Shown in pieces: positions 20,373-32,600 of a stretch of DNA of 64,000 nucleotides; positions within the stretch are counted from its first letter, which is position 1; each line of letters opens with the position of its first letter. Location of the stretch: assembly GCA_037043455.1 (NCBI GenBank), contig JAWPHD010005109.1:106557-170556 (forward strand). The letters are read 5' to 3'. The notes beneath the pieces were generated by a model that saw only the letters and a program-made list of their open reading frames with translations, was not told where the DNA came from and did no database searches. This DNA is from Cyrtodaria siliqua (taxonomy: Eukaryota > Mollusca > Bivalvia > Adapedonta > Hiatellidae). The position numbers and the translations under genes were made by a program.

Positions 20373-21838
20373 CAGGCCTACCAAAACTTTTAACACAAAA
20401 TCATGAGATTTTAAAATTTAAGATTATTTATGCAATTAATACAAGTTGATGCATTGTTTGATAATTATAGAAAATAATAAATTAGCATAGTAATTCGATT
20501 AGAAAGACTTTCTACGACAACTGTTTGTTTTTTTGAAAGTGCACTTACTTTTCTACACAGATGAGTGCTAAATGGACTCTTAAACAATTTATAATCATCG
20601 TATACAGCGGCAGCTTTTATAGTGGTATCACACACAAGGAGTTGCTAGTTCCCCACATCAACTATTTCAGTTAGGTTTACCAATTAAAGAAATCACTGAT
20701 ATTGCTGCATTACGCATGTCGTTTTGACACTGAAGGAACTAATTATGTCCTTAGGTGTTAATTGTATATTATCCAATGTAAAATCTCTGCTTAATACGTA
20801 TGGCTTTATGTATGTATACAGGGATCACTCTAGGCCACTATTCCGCGATATTCTCACATAACAATCTCGAAAATCACATAAAAAAAAAGACAAATGGAAC
20901 ACATTGTCGCAACGAAGTCGGGAAATCCATTTTCACCATGTCAATTCGTAATGAAAATATATTTATTTATATTTCATTTAAAACCTCGTAAATTTGTTCA
21001 GATCCATTTATTCGCGATTAAAACATATGAAACGAGAAAATATCAAATTATTCGAAAATCACATGACAAATCAAAATGCGATTGTTATGTCAGTAAACTT
21101 CCGGTTCGCTTTCGCTTCGCAGTGTCAAAAGTAAATCGATTGATTATGAATAAACATTGAAGACGAATTTCACTTTGTTTTTAATTTGTACAGCTTATAA
21201 TTATATTAGAAAAGATAATCAGAAAATATTACATACAAAGGCCAAATATGTTTAAATTTGTAACAAAGAAGAAAGAACTTTTTAATTTAAGTAAATATTT
21301 GTCATAGGCGTTTACTGTCAGATGTTCTATTCCAAATATTATTTCTTAAAATATATTCAAGTACATCCTCACATAAATTGTTATTTTATATATTATTCCT
21401 TTTGTTTTTTGATATCCTCTGCTTATTGATTAAAATGTGTGATTGCTATGATCTGTGATTAATTAAGGAGTATTGGAAATTGAACTATAAGTGAGTGTGT
21501 AGAAATATGTGTAAACCTGTCTTGAGATTATAATTATGTACTACAAATTATATAATGATGAGAAACTGTAAAAAAGTTTAAATCAATAAAATATCTATCT
21601 ATCTCAGTGCATTACACGGAGGGCCTCCACTGATTCGACACTTGTATATGTTCCTCTGACTAGGGAGCGTAACAGGACCAATTCGGGAAATAGCTGATAA
21701 ACTGTGAATATATAGCTGTTAAATCATGAACATATTGTTTTCATGGAAAATCCGGAGATTGTACACTTAAATCAGGAGATTCGGAGAGCGACTGAAAATC
21801 CGGAGAATCCGGATTTTATCTGGAGATTTGGCAGGCCT
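20373..21838. mobile_element. Possible non-autonomous DNA transposon
   Basis: Imperfect inverted ends CAGGCCTACCAAA and TTTGGCAGGCCT with a flanking AATAAAT direct repeat (20366-20372, 21839-21845). The interior is AT-rich and not coding. Confidence 0.45.
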
Positions 21839-23008
21839 AATAAATAACCCCCCTTTTTTTCTTCTTTAAATTCACAATTTTATTACTTACTTATTTGGGC
21901 CTATGCTCATGTTTTCATGTACACCGCATACACATTTCACTAAATAAAAGTCTGACAGTTATTTGCTTTTGCTTAATTTATGCTTCACTTATAGTGTCCC
22001 TTTATGTTTTTATTCATGTTAATATACTGAACAAAAAAGAAAACTTCTGCATTTTAAGCTGTGATTTGCATAGGGTTGACTTTGTTACACTTTGTACACC
22101 AATCTAGATACAATTTCATCCTTTTATACTTATCACTCAGTCATACTGATCAATATTAATAATCATCTAAAACCAGAGTTAGTATCTGCTGCTAAAACAT
22201 GTTTTATACAAATTGCGAAATCACTGTATTTGTATTATAAAGGGAGGTAATCTGAAAATATTCATTATTGAAAGCTGTATGGCGCAAAAGTGAGTGAACA
22301 GGTCAGCTTACTTTCTCTGTCTTTTTGGTGCTGGGGTTATCTTCTGTTTATTTCAATAGAACAAAACTGTGTTAAATCAAAGACCCAGAAATGCTGTTTA
22401 AACCAAAACAAGGGGAATAACTGTGCATACAAGTTTGATTCAAGGAAAATTGTTTTCATGAAAGTGCTGGCCTTTTAACAAAGGTATTAACATATAAGAC
22501 CTAACAAAACATATTTTCATTGTGTCTACATATATGGGTAAAGTTGCGGAAGTTTCTTTTTTTGTTGAGTATACTAACAAAATTCATTCAAGCGAATAGT
22601 GTAAGATTTATCATGCAAGTTTTGCCATAAAGAGAAGATTATATTGTGTCATTTCCTCATGTTACCATGTAAGAATGAATAAGAGTTTTGAAGAGTTTGT
22701 ATTTGCATTTTTCAAGCAATAATGTATTTGCACTTTCATAATTTTTTTTATAAAAAACAAGAAATAGCTTTAAAAAAAGATAGTCGGTGTGATTGGGGAA
22801 GCACACTGTATAAGTGATTGATGGTCATGAATTGAAATTATTTTAATAGCGACATGTAAGGTAGAGAGTAGAGCAATATAACGCTTTCTATCGGTTTTCC
22901 GATAAAAATTGACACGGCAGTGCCAATGCGGGGAATTTGAACAAAACAAGTTAGTGCCTTCCATTACGGAAGGCCATTGTTAAAATATTCAAAGGGCCAT
23001 AACCCTGA

Positions 23009-23390
23009 AAACAAGAGGTCCACAAGGGCCTGAATCGATCTACTGGCAAAATGTACTCTGTTAGATGATGCTACATGCAAAATATCAAAGCTCTAACCTT
23101 GTGGTTTCAAAAAGAACGTTTTTAAATGTATTTCCTAATATTTCTATGTAAAACTTTTGACCCCCGGTGAGGGGCTTATTCTGACCCCAGGGTCACCATG
23201 TGTACAACTTGGTAAAGGACCACTATATGATGCTACATGCAAAATATCAAAGCTGTAGCCCTTGTTGTTTCAGAGAAGAATATTTTGGTCACCATTTGTA
23301 CACACTTGGTAGAGAATCACTAGGTGATGATATATACATAATATCTAACCTCTAGCCTTTGTGGTTTTGGAGAAGAACACATCAGTGCAC
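23009..23390 (-). mobile_element. TCCGTC-type repeat, 3' fragment
   Basis: In reverse orientation it has the terminal CCTTGTGGACCTCTTGTTTT and core words shared with family C (ACATAG/TTTTGACCCC region). Truncated. Confidence 0.5.
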
Positions 23391-24262
23391 CTTAAAAAAT
23401 CACGTGACTAGGAAATCACGGCGATACGTAATTTTTAATAGGGTTTCATTACCAGTTACCATGTAAAATTAACGCACTTTGCAAGAAAACAGAATATTTT
23501 ATTTGCAATTTCAGCATTTCTATTCCTTTCTTCATCTTTTCCAGTCACAATTGAAGTACAGCGTAACAAATCACCTAACGATATACCATTTATCAACAAC
23601 TACACTCTATAAACAAATCTACCAGTTTCCTTTGGCCTTGTCAGACAAATTTAGCCAATCAGCATTCAGTTAAATAAGGCAAAAAAAAAAAGGGTTTGTT
23701 TCCGCTAACGGCTTCAAAAAAAAAGGGTAGGTAGGTAGGTAAAACGTTGTTTTTTTTTTATTATTAATGACCTTATTTTTGTTAATGAAAAAACACTTTT
23801 AATATGATAAAAAATACTGGGGAAGGTATTACTACCTAGATAATACATGGTTATGACCCTTTTTCAATATTTGGTAATGTACACTGGAAACCCCAGGGTC
23901 GTGGGTTCAAATCTCTATGGAGGAATATTTTTTATTTTTTATCTCCATAAGAAACCTTGGTTGATGGGTTCAACTTTTAAAAAAAAAAAAAAATTTTTAG
24001 GGTCAACAAACACTTTTATCTTTTAAGCATAAACACTGTAGGCTTTCATACTTTATGTATTGCTTTCAACTCGAGTTTTGATATGCTTACACAGACATAC
24101 CTCCTGCGAGGCCAAAAGCAAGCTTAAACGGCTGGCGCCGAATAAACCAAGTATTCCTAATCTATTAAATTACAAAGGCTCCCCTAAAACAAATTATTTG
24201 CTATTCATGTTGAAGTAGAGTTATCTAGAATTGTATATGAATTCCAAGCAATGTACTGTATA

Positions 24263-24350
24263 CATATTAATATTGGAGGTGGATTTATTTTGGCTATATT
24301 GGCGGTCAAGGTCGGAAGCGCCAAAATAAATCCACCGCCAATATTACTCC
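24263..24350. repeat. GGCGG hairpin
   Basis: GGTGGATTTATTTTGGC and GCCAAAATAAATCCACC inverted around a 30-bp loop. Related words recur at 24878-24965. Confidence 0.65.
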
Positions 24351-25539
24351 TACCATGAAGCTTAATAAGATAATAAACAACCTACAGAAATGAATTGTCA
24401 TTGATTTTAATTTCAATTAGCCATATACATGGCTAATTGACAAACAAGGGGGAGAACTAATTAATGCAGATAGTTCTAAGCAGTGAATTGCTGTTTATCA
24501 TCTAACGTAATCCTATAATCGGCATTTGCTTTTTCACTATGATAATTATTCACACCTTCAGTGCCCTTTGTAAATTTATTAGCAATTATCCAGTGTGTTT
24601 AGTTTGACTTTTATTCAGATATCATAAATAGGGTTTCTCTGCTCTCTATATAATAACATTTTAACTATCAGGATCCGACGGTATCTTAAATATAAAGTGT
24701 GTTTACTAATGAGTGAGTGCCACAGTTATTTTATGACCACTTCGACTCCTACTACAATTCAAAGAACAGTTTTATGAGTTATTTCCCTTATTTCAAAATC
24801 GCCATTTTAAAGTTAAATGGCAAATCCTGAAGGTAAAAAGAACAAAACATAAAGAAGGTAAATGTTTTTTTAATTTGGCGGAAATCACATTGATCCGCCA
24901 AATATAATCACCGCCAACATATCCATTTTCAAAAACCGCCAAATTTTGCATCCGCCAAATAAAATCTGTATACAGTAGAAGTATTTATTGTAAATAAATT
25001 AAATTTGCTATTAAAAAAAGGAAGCGTTCCAACAACGGCTTAACCAGGCTTTGCAACCAAATGATACGCACAAAAGCATGAACCTATTTAGGAGGGTTGG
25101 GTGTCAGGGGGCATGCCCTCCTCACCAAAATTTTTAACACAAATGGTTTATTATGGTGCAGTCTAGTGCTTTCCAGAAAAATATTTTTCGTATTGTGCAT
25201 ATAGACAATTACACCCTTGTCCAATCAAGTCGCATTAAAATAAATACCCCTTTAAAAATGTTCTTCACAGGCTTTCACAGGATTTTATGTTCTACAGTTT
25301 TACAGTAACTGATGTACAGTTTCTAGTTACAATAAACTCCTAATGGTTAGTGTTTAATTAACAAAAATTGTGTCAAGCATCAAATTACGGGTCTGATGCT
25401 TAAGGTCAAGGTAATGCAAATTACTGGTCCATTACTTCTAAAATACCTACGAAATTGGGATGAAACTTTTATGTATTACAAACGCTGATATCGCTCAGTG
25501 TTTGCACAAAATTCAAGGTCATGAAACATATCTGGTCCT

Positions 25540-25750
25540 GCAAGTTTTTACTATATAACTCTATGTAACCAAAGATGGCCACTGGCAGCCATGTTTAACG
25601 TCGAATCAAAATAATTTTCCACAAGGATCAACATCATGTCATGCTGATCATTTTAGAAAAAGTCCCATATCAATATCACTTATAGTTTTCAAGAAGTAGT
25701 CGCTACAAACTTATTTTTTAAAAATCTATTTTTAGCTGTGACGGCCATTT
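25540..25750 (-). mobile_element. TCCGTC-type family E core fragment
   Basis: One core unit of the 37416 family in reverse orientation (GTAGTCGCTACAAACTT landmark near 25695), with no termini. Confidence 0.55.
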
Positions 25751-26095
25751 AACCAATCAACTTGATATGATAACTCCGACAAACAGTAGCACGTGCAACT
25801 GTATTATAATAAAACCTACAACATAACGCCAGTTGTCAATCGTTTATCCATTTAACCAATCAACTTGATATGATAACTCCGACAAACAACAGCATGTGCA
25901 ACTGTATCATAATAAAACCTACAACATAACGCCAGTTGTCAATCATTATCCATTTAACCAATCGACTCAATATGATAACTCGGACAAACAACAGCATGTA
26001 TCATAATAAAACCTACAACATAACGCCAGTTGTCAATCATTTATCCATTTAACCTCCGACAAGAAATAACATGCAACTGTATTATAATACAACCT
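25745..26095. repeat. About 110-bp tandem repeat
   Basis: Three to four copies sharing AACCAATCAACTTGATATG and ACATAACGCCAGTTGTCAAT. Confidence 0.8.
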
Positions 26096-26332
26096 ATTGT
26101 CAATATTCTCCGACATCAACAATAGGGCGGAGATATCTAAGTACTGGCGTCATGTTAATTGGAACATAGGAGAAAATTGTGTGTTATTAAAGAGAACTAT
26201 CCCACCAAATAACGGCAAAAATTGCACTACAACATTGTTTATCAAAACTCCATCCAGGTGTTCAGGTCATATAATAATGTATACATGCGGATTAAAATTA
26301 TAGATTTTTCATGGGTTCTTAAAATACCCTCG

Positions 26333-26530
26333 ATTGAATATGCATGTTGGTAACTCTTAATTCGACGCTCCAGTTTTGGAGTTCAGCCTGGCTGATTAAA
26401 GCCGTTAATATTGTGTCTATACATTTGGATTCTCAAAATATGCAAGTTATATATGTACGTCATCGTCAGTAGGTTTAGAAACGGTGTACACATGTTGTGT
26501 AATATTTGGCTGTTGTTGGCGGGACACTAC
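26333..26530. repeat. Dispersed repeat shared with 61853-62000
   Basis: TTAATTCGACGCTC, AGCCTGGCTG and TCGTCAGTAGGTTTAGAAAC occur in the same order at both places. Nature unknown. Confidence 0.6.
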
Positions 26531-26535
26531 TTTAA

Positions 26536-26925
26536 AAGGGGTTGATGCACTATTAAAGGGCTCTCAAAAACTTGACAAAAGCTGAAAGAATTATCAAAAT
26601 GCCACGACAATAAAGGAGATAACTTTTATGACCAATTGAAAACTTGTAAAGAAACGTAAATGGAGGCGGCTATCTTGGAACGATGACATCATCTCGCCTT
26701 TTTACCATATATGGCATATTGAAAAAATGTATTTTTAAGCAAAGAAAATCACTGCAAATGAAAAATAAGCATTTTACAGCTGTATATTTATTTTTAATCA
26801 ATCTGCACATGATTTTCATCGTTCCAAGATGGCCGCCACCATTTATGTTCTTTGCAAATTTTCAGTAGGTCATATCTCCTTTATTTTTCATGGCATTTGG
26901 ATAATTCTTTCAGCTTTTTTTGGAC
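26536..26925. mobile_element. Truncated relative of the 28305 foldback MITE
   Basis: Left end AAGGGGTTGATGCAC after TTAA, both arms recognisable, right terminus lost. Its CRE has decayed to TGACATCA near 26686. Confidence 0.65.
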
Positions 26926-27594
26926 GGTGCCGTAAGGTTGGGAGTAAAAGCCATACCATATTGTGCATTCCAAAATATAACGAAAACAGCAGGTGCGTAG
27001 AATGGAGTACACCAAAAGTAGCAATTAATAGTTTAGTAACAAATCTAATACAGATTATCGGTATATTATCAGTGTATAAAGGATGTATATAACGACAAAC
27101 AATGATGTTTATTAATTTATTTATATCATATATTAGAACAATTAGCATGCATACATGAAATAGATATATATATCAGATGTAATTGGATAATAAAAAGAAT
27201 CCGTGCCTTATGTACATTTGAAGAGAAAGTAATTTGATTACCATGATGTTAAATTGAAACCTTTTATCACATTACATCATGGTAACTATCAAAAGCCGTT
27301 CATAAATTTGTGAGTAGAAGAGAATATATAACTATGTACCAGACATCTCTTTATCAAACCATACAATTATATTCATCGATTCAGTTCAATTTATTTCAAT
27401 ATTTTATTTGGCATGACAGTGACACGTTTATTGCCTAAACAAGGCGGAATACAATACACAATATTTCAAAGAAGAGTACAAACAAACATACTTCATTTAA
27501 AGAATGAATACCTATATTACAGTGGAATACTTATAATTATTATGTTCTATCAATGACAATTTATCACATTTTAATTACCATTATCAATATTGTG

Positions 27595-27960
27595 TTTTTG
27601 GAATCGATACTTTCTAAGGCGTCATCATTAATGTATGTTTTCTGACATAATGTGACGTTATAAGTTATGTAATAATAGAATCTAACATTCGTTCTCATTC
27701 ATTATTGAATTTATTAAACTCGTTAGCAAAAATGATATGATGCTCAACTTGTTTAATAAATTCAACTAGAACGAATTCGACATCACGGCGTCATCATTAA
27801 TGTATGTTTTCTGACATAATGTGACGTTATAAGTTATGTAATAAATAGAATCTAACATTCGTTCTCATTCATTATTGAATTATTAAACTCGTTAGCAAAA
27901 ATGATATGATGCTCAACTTGTTTAATAAATTCAACTAGAACGAATTCGACGGCACGGCCT
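27595..27960. repeat. About 175-bp direct duplication containing a foldback
   Basis: GGCGTCATCATTAATG starts both copies (about 27617 and 27787); each contains GAATTTATTAAAC...GTTTAATAAATTC as an inverted pair. The copies differ by single-base indels, so the duplication is recent. Confidence 0.75.
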
Positions 27961-28017
27961 GTGCCGTCGTAAATACCCACGTTTTATTCACACAGGTCAC
28001 TTCCCCCCTGCCCTCCC

Positions 28018-28018
<1 letters not shown>

Positions 28019-28053
<35 letters not shown>

Positions 28054-28073
28054 ACCCACACACACACACAGCC
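28019..28073. repeat. 35-C homopolymer and CA microsatellite
   Basis: An uninterrupted C run at 28019-28053 followed by ACCCACACACACACA. The length of such runs is often unreliable in assemblies. Confidence 0.9.
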
Positions 28074-28304
28074 CCACAGTATTTACAATGTAATCCCTTC
28101 ATCAAAATGTTCATTGAGAAATATTAAATAAATTGACCCCTGTTACCCTCCACCCACCACCCACCCCCTCAAACCCGAACCCCAGGGAAGACGTCCGAGT
28201 TTTAAATAATAAATCATTTGACATGCTGTGTATCTCTTTAATAGATGACTATTATACCAATTAATGTGCAAAAGTATGAAAACATGACACCGTAATTGCA
28301 TTAA

Positions 28305-28791
28305 AGGGGTTGATGCACTATTTTCAAACACTATTTATTTAATAGGGCTCTGAAAAACTTGAAAAAAGCTGAAGGAATTATCAAAATGCCCTAAAAAACA
28401 AAGGAGATATGACCTATTTATAATTTGCAAAGAACATACATCTTTGAACGATGACGTCATCGCGCCATTTTACCATATAAGGCATATTGACAAAATACAT
28501 TTTAAAACAAAGAAAATCAGTGCAAATTGATTAAAAATAAATATACATATGTAAAATGTATAAATTGTATGATAATTTTTCATTTGCAGTAATTTTCTTT
28601 GCATTAAAAGACATTTTGTCAATATGCCATATATGGTGAAATGGCGCGATGACGTCATCGTTCAAAGATGGCTGCCTCCATTTATGTTCTTTGCAAATTT
28701 TCAATAGGTCATATCTCCTTTGTTTTTCATGGCATTTTGACAATTCTTTCAGTTTTTTTCAAGGTTTTCAGAAAATAGTGCATCAACCCCT
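28305..28791. mobile_element. TTAA-flanked foldback MITE with two CRE palindromes
   Basis: AGGGGTTGATGCAC and its inverse at the ends, TTAA at 28301-28304 and 28792-28795; the two halves are inverted copies over about 220 bp. Each arm carries TGACGTCA (28452-28459, 28650-28657). It lies about 0.5 kb upstream of L3MBTL coding exon 1. Confidence 0.8.
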
Positions 28792-29004
28792 TTAATTCGC
28801 CAAATGTTTTTATAAATATTTGCTAATTGTAAATTACAATTTCTCATAATTGAATAATATAAATTATTTTGGCATACTGTACTCCTAATTTTGGAGTACA
28901 ATACAGAAACTTATTAATCTAGTAAAACTTAATTAAGAAATACTATTAATTCCAATTTAGATTATCTTGATATTTGAGTACTGATTTGAAGCTTTAAATG
29001 GGGG

Positions 29005-29190
29005 AACGAGGTGTGTGTGTGGGTGGGGGAAGGGGAGAGGGGGTGAGGGGGAGGGGGTATTTGAATACTTATTTGAAGCTTTAAATGGGGGAACGAGGTG
29101 GGTGTGTGTGGGGGGAGGGGGGATTTGAATACTTATTTGAAGCTTTAAATGGGGAATGAGGTGGGTATGTGTGGGGGGATGGGGGTGTGT
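29005..29190 (+). repeat. G-rich tandem repeat upstream of L3MBTL coding exon 1
   Basis: Three units of TTGAAGCTTTAAATGGGG followed by G-tracts; 29021-29058 has at least five runs of three or more G. Confidence 0.8.
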
Positions 29191-29313
29191 ATAATACAAT
29201 GAAATCATTTACACTAAATAATTCAAGCATTCAAGACCCTTCTAGAACTCAGTGAAATAATTTACACTATTTTTAGATTATATGAAAGTTATTAAATTTA
29301 AAAAACATTACAG

Positions 29314-29651
29314 AGACTCCGCCAGAAGAATGAGTTCACTGGAAGATGGGACTGGTGAGCCACCAGCCAAGAAGCAAAGGTCGGGTAATGCAGATGATAA
29401 ACCTAGTACGCTGGTTGAAGGTCAAGTATCCATGACTACAGATCAAACTACTGTTCCCATGGTGACTTTAATCACCAAACAGGTTCCAGTATGTATGTCA
29501 ACTGATGAGGTTTCCCTGACCTTGAAGACCATTACAGTTCCCATGACGATTTCCAGCACCATGGCAACAGGGATTACAGCTGAATCAACCAGTGAGCAAA
29601 GTCAGAATTATAATTCTAGTAACAGAGTGGAACAGCTTCAAACTACTCAAG
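29314..29651 (+). CDS. L3MBTL: L3MBTL coding exon 1 (16 nt of 5' UTR, then start)
   Basis: Acceptor AACATTACAG|AGACTC ends at 29313, so this is not the first transcribed exon. The ATG at 29330 sits in a good context (AGAAGAATGAG) and starts [20 protein letters not shown] longer frame from 29282 reads through the acceptor and is rejected as the start. The rest is Thr/Val/Met-rich and disordered. The donor is CAA G|GTAAAA. Confidence 0.85.
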
Positions 29652-32600
29652 GTAAAACATAGTTTAATAATACTATTCTGATCGGTAATGTAGTAAATGT
29701 AAGATCTTAAATGAGTTCCCATTTCATGTAAGATTTATGAAACAAGTTATGAATTATTTTAATTTTAACGAGCCTTTTGGCAAGTTAAATTTAAAATAAT
29801 TCATAACGAGTTTCTCACATTTTCTCATTCCATTCCATTACTTGGTCCGAGTGTTAACTTTCATACCCCATCCAACCCCTTCTCTAAGAAGCAAAAACGG
29901 GGTTGGCTGGGGTATGAAATAAAACCTTAATTTCTGCTTTAAAAGTTTGCATATTGTAAAATTAAAACATTTAATAAGTAATTTTAAGCAGGTCATTGTT
30001 TTTAAACGTGTTTTATTGTTGAAATATCTGTTATAAAGTCCTGCCAATATATGCTTTTCCATCGCTTAATGGAATTAAGGCGGGACCACGTAATGCACTT
30101 TATCTCAAAAAAGAGCCTGTCAAGGTATTTTAACTTAAGTCTTGATATGCAATATGGGTTATTCTTTTGCTTAATATGACCATTTTGTCAGATTACAATC
30201 GAAAATATTTGTTGTTGTCGAGCTGTGCTGGTCTTTGACTGCTGTACATACTATTTCCAGGAATACTGCAGCCACAAATAAATAGTACCATTACCGCAAC
30301 CAAACCTATAGCTGTGATAACATCGGGAAATATCAGGCCTTCTCTTAACACACAGTCCGGACAAAGTTCACAGCAAAAGGTATGGCAAGATTTAATAACA
30401 GTATTTCATTGTCGGTACTAAGTTAACAGCAACAGTTTGAATGGAAATAAAGATTTGATTACAAGTGAGTTTTTTTTAAAGGACCTGGAGGTGATTTGAA
30501 AAAATAATTGGTGTCAATCCAAATACAAGTAAATACAAGTAAATATGAATAAAACCATCATAATGTGTTTCAGGTGCATATTTAATGTGAATCTACACTG
30601 AACTAGGTCCCATGAAATAGTTTATTGTGTCGCCTGCGTAGCAAGGCAGACATTTAGGGATCACTTTGTCCATAGTCGTCTGTCACACTTTAACCTGCAA
30701 CTTAACCTTGGCCATAACTTGAAAAGTATTTGACATATGTTCATGAAACTTAACACACATCTTCATCTTAACCTAAGGAATGCTGTTGAACAAGAACTCT
30801 GACTTTCATTTTGACAGAGTTATGCCCCTTTTCATAAAACTTTAACCTGCAACCTAACCAGGCTCATAACTAGCCATAACTTAAGAAGTGTTTGACCTCA
30901 TAATGTTCATGAAACTTCACACAGATATTCATCTTACTAAACTTAATATTGTTACCCATGACCAATAACTCTGACTTTCATTTCAGCAGAGTAATGCCCC
31001 TTTTCATAAAACTTCAACCTGCAACCTAACCAAGCTCATAACTGGCCATAACGTGAAAAGTATTTGACCTATGTTCACACATATATTCATCTAAACTGAA
31101 GGAATGTCGTTACACATGTTCAATAACCGACTTTCATTTTGGCAGAGTTATGCCCCCTTTCCATAAAAGTTTAACTGCAACCTAAACTGGCTCATAACTT
31201 GGCAAAATATTGACCTATGATCATGAAACTTTATACAGTTCTTCCTTATCAATTATCAAATGCAGATTTATGCCACTTTTAATAAACTTAAACACTTTAA
31301 AACAAAATAAAAAAATCCATAATTCTTGAAGGATTGCACCCCGTGTCTTCAATCTTTATAGTTACATCTAGAGTGTACTTGGTCAAATAAGCACACGGCA
31401 GGCGACACAACACCCTTCTAGTTAATTTATTGTTAATAAATAGTTTGGTCGGGAAAACCTGGCTAGTTTTTGGAGCATAAATCATTAATTCATATGATGC
31501 TTTAAAGCTATAATTAATTCTTGTTAATGTTTTGTGATCTAACTACATTTTATTTAATAATAAGTACAACTGCTAGCAATATGAATTACAACTGATGATT
31601 TATTTAGCAGCAATTATATACTGCATGAGTCATAATCAGCTTTTATCATGCAGATATGCACTTTTCTGCCTAATAAAGGGGTGACATAATAAATCTTGCT
31701 TTATTAGGCACTGACCAATAAAGCAAATCAATGCGGAATCCCTCGGCGTTTATTGTACGTAACGTTATCTGACGTCATGCACGTAACGTTGCCTGACGTC
31801 ATAAAACAGACAAAAAACAACAACATGGCTTCCTCGATAAGCGTAACATTCTGAGAAATGGGTTATAATAGTAATTCATACAGAAAATGTTGATAATCTA
31901 CATGATCAATAGAATATTATGTCAGTGCCTTTTACTATCAAGTTTATTAGGCTCGGCAATAATATTCTCTATATTTAATGCATAATCACATTTCAAATGA
32001 AACTGAAGCATTTATGACTTTTTTTTCTTGTATTTGTATTGGTACTAATTACCCTCCAGTTCCTTAAATGAATACCCATGGTTCTCAATAACTTTTGGTT
32101 GAACAGGCCTTTTTGAAAAAGTAACAGACCTAGGTGGGGGGTACGGGGTCCTCCCCCGGAAATTTTTGAAATTGAGTGCGTCATTTTCTGCATTTTGAGC
32201 TATTTTGAATGCCTTTTAAATCACACTTTAAAGTGCAATTTTATAAGCAATATTCCTCTATATGCAGATACAAGTACTGCAGTGCTGTAGTTGTATCTGT
32301 ATTTAGAGGTAGTGCAGTATGTTGACCATTATATTTATTTACCAATCTTCAACAACACATATCCATTTGAAAATTGTATTCTGAACACCACATATCCACA
32401 TAACTACAAAATTCAACAACAAATACTTTCAATATCTCTACAAAGCTCAATAACACACACTATCCATGTCACTGTCCTCATCTTCTTTTTTTTTCTTCTT
32501 TTCTTTTTTTGAACGATTTTGAACTGGCCCATTTGAAGCGGTCATTTCGGCTGGCTGCCGGTTCTTATTGAGAACCCTGAATAACAAAATGTCAAGATGT

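Larger units (their letters stand above)
21846..25539. other. Intergenic, mostly unassigned
   Basis: Apart from the fragment at 23009 and the hairpin at 24263, it holds a tRNA-B-box-like relic (GTGGGTTCAAATCTC, about 23902), a (GTAG)n tract at 23726 and CCGCCAAAT words at 24890-24965. No gene seen. Confidence 0.4.

Noticed and set aside
28957..29208. Pro/Thr/His-rich minus frame
   Set aside because: Translation of the G-rich tandem repeat.
29282..29329. Upstream ATG giving MKVIKFKKHYRDSARR before MSSLEDG
   Set aside because: It lies before a good splice acceptor (ACATTACAG at 29313), so it is probably intron.
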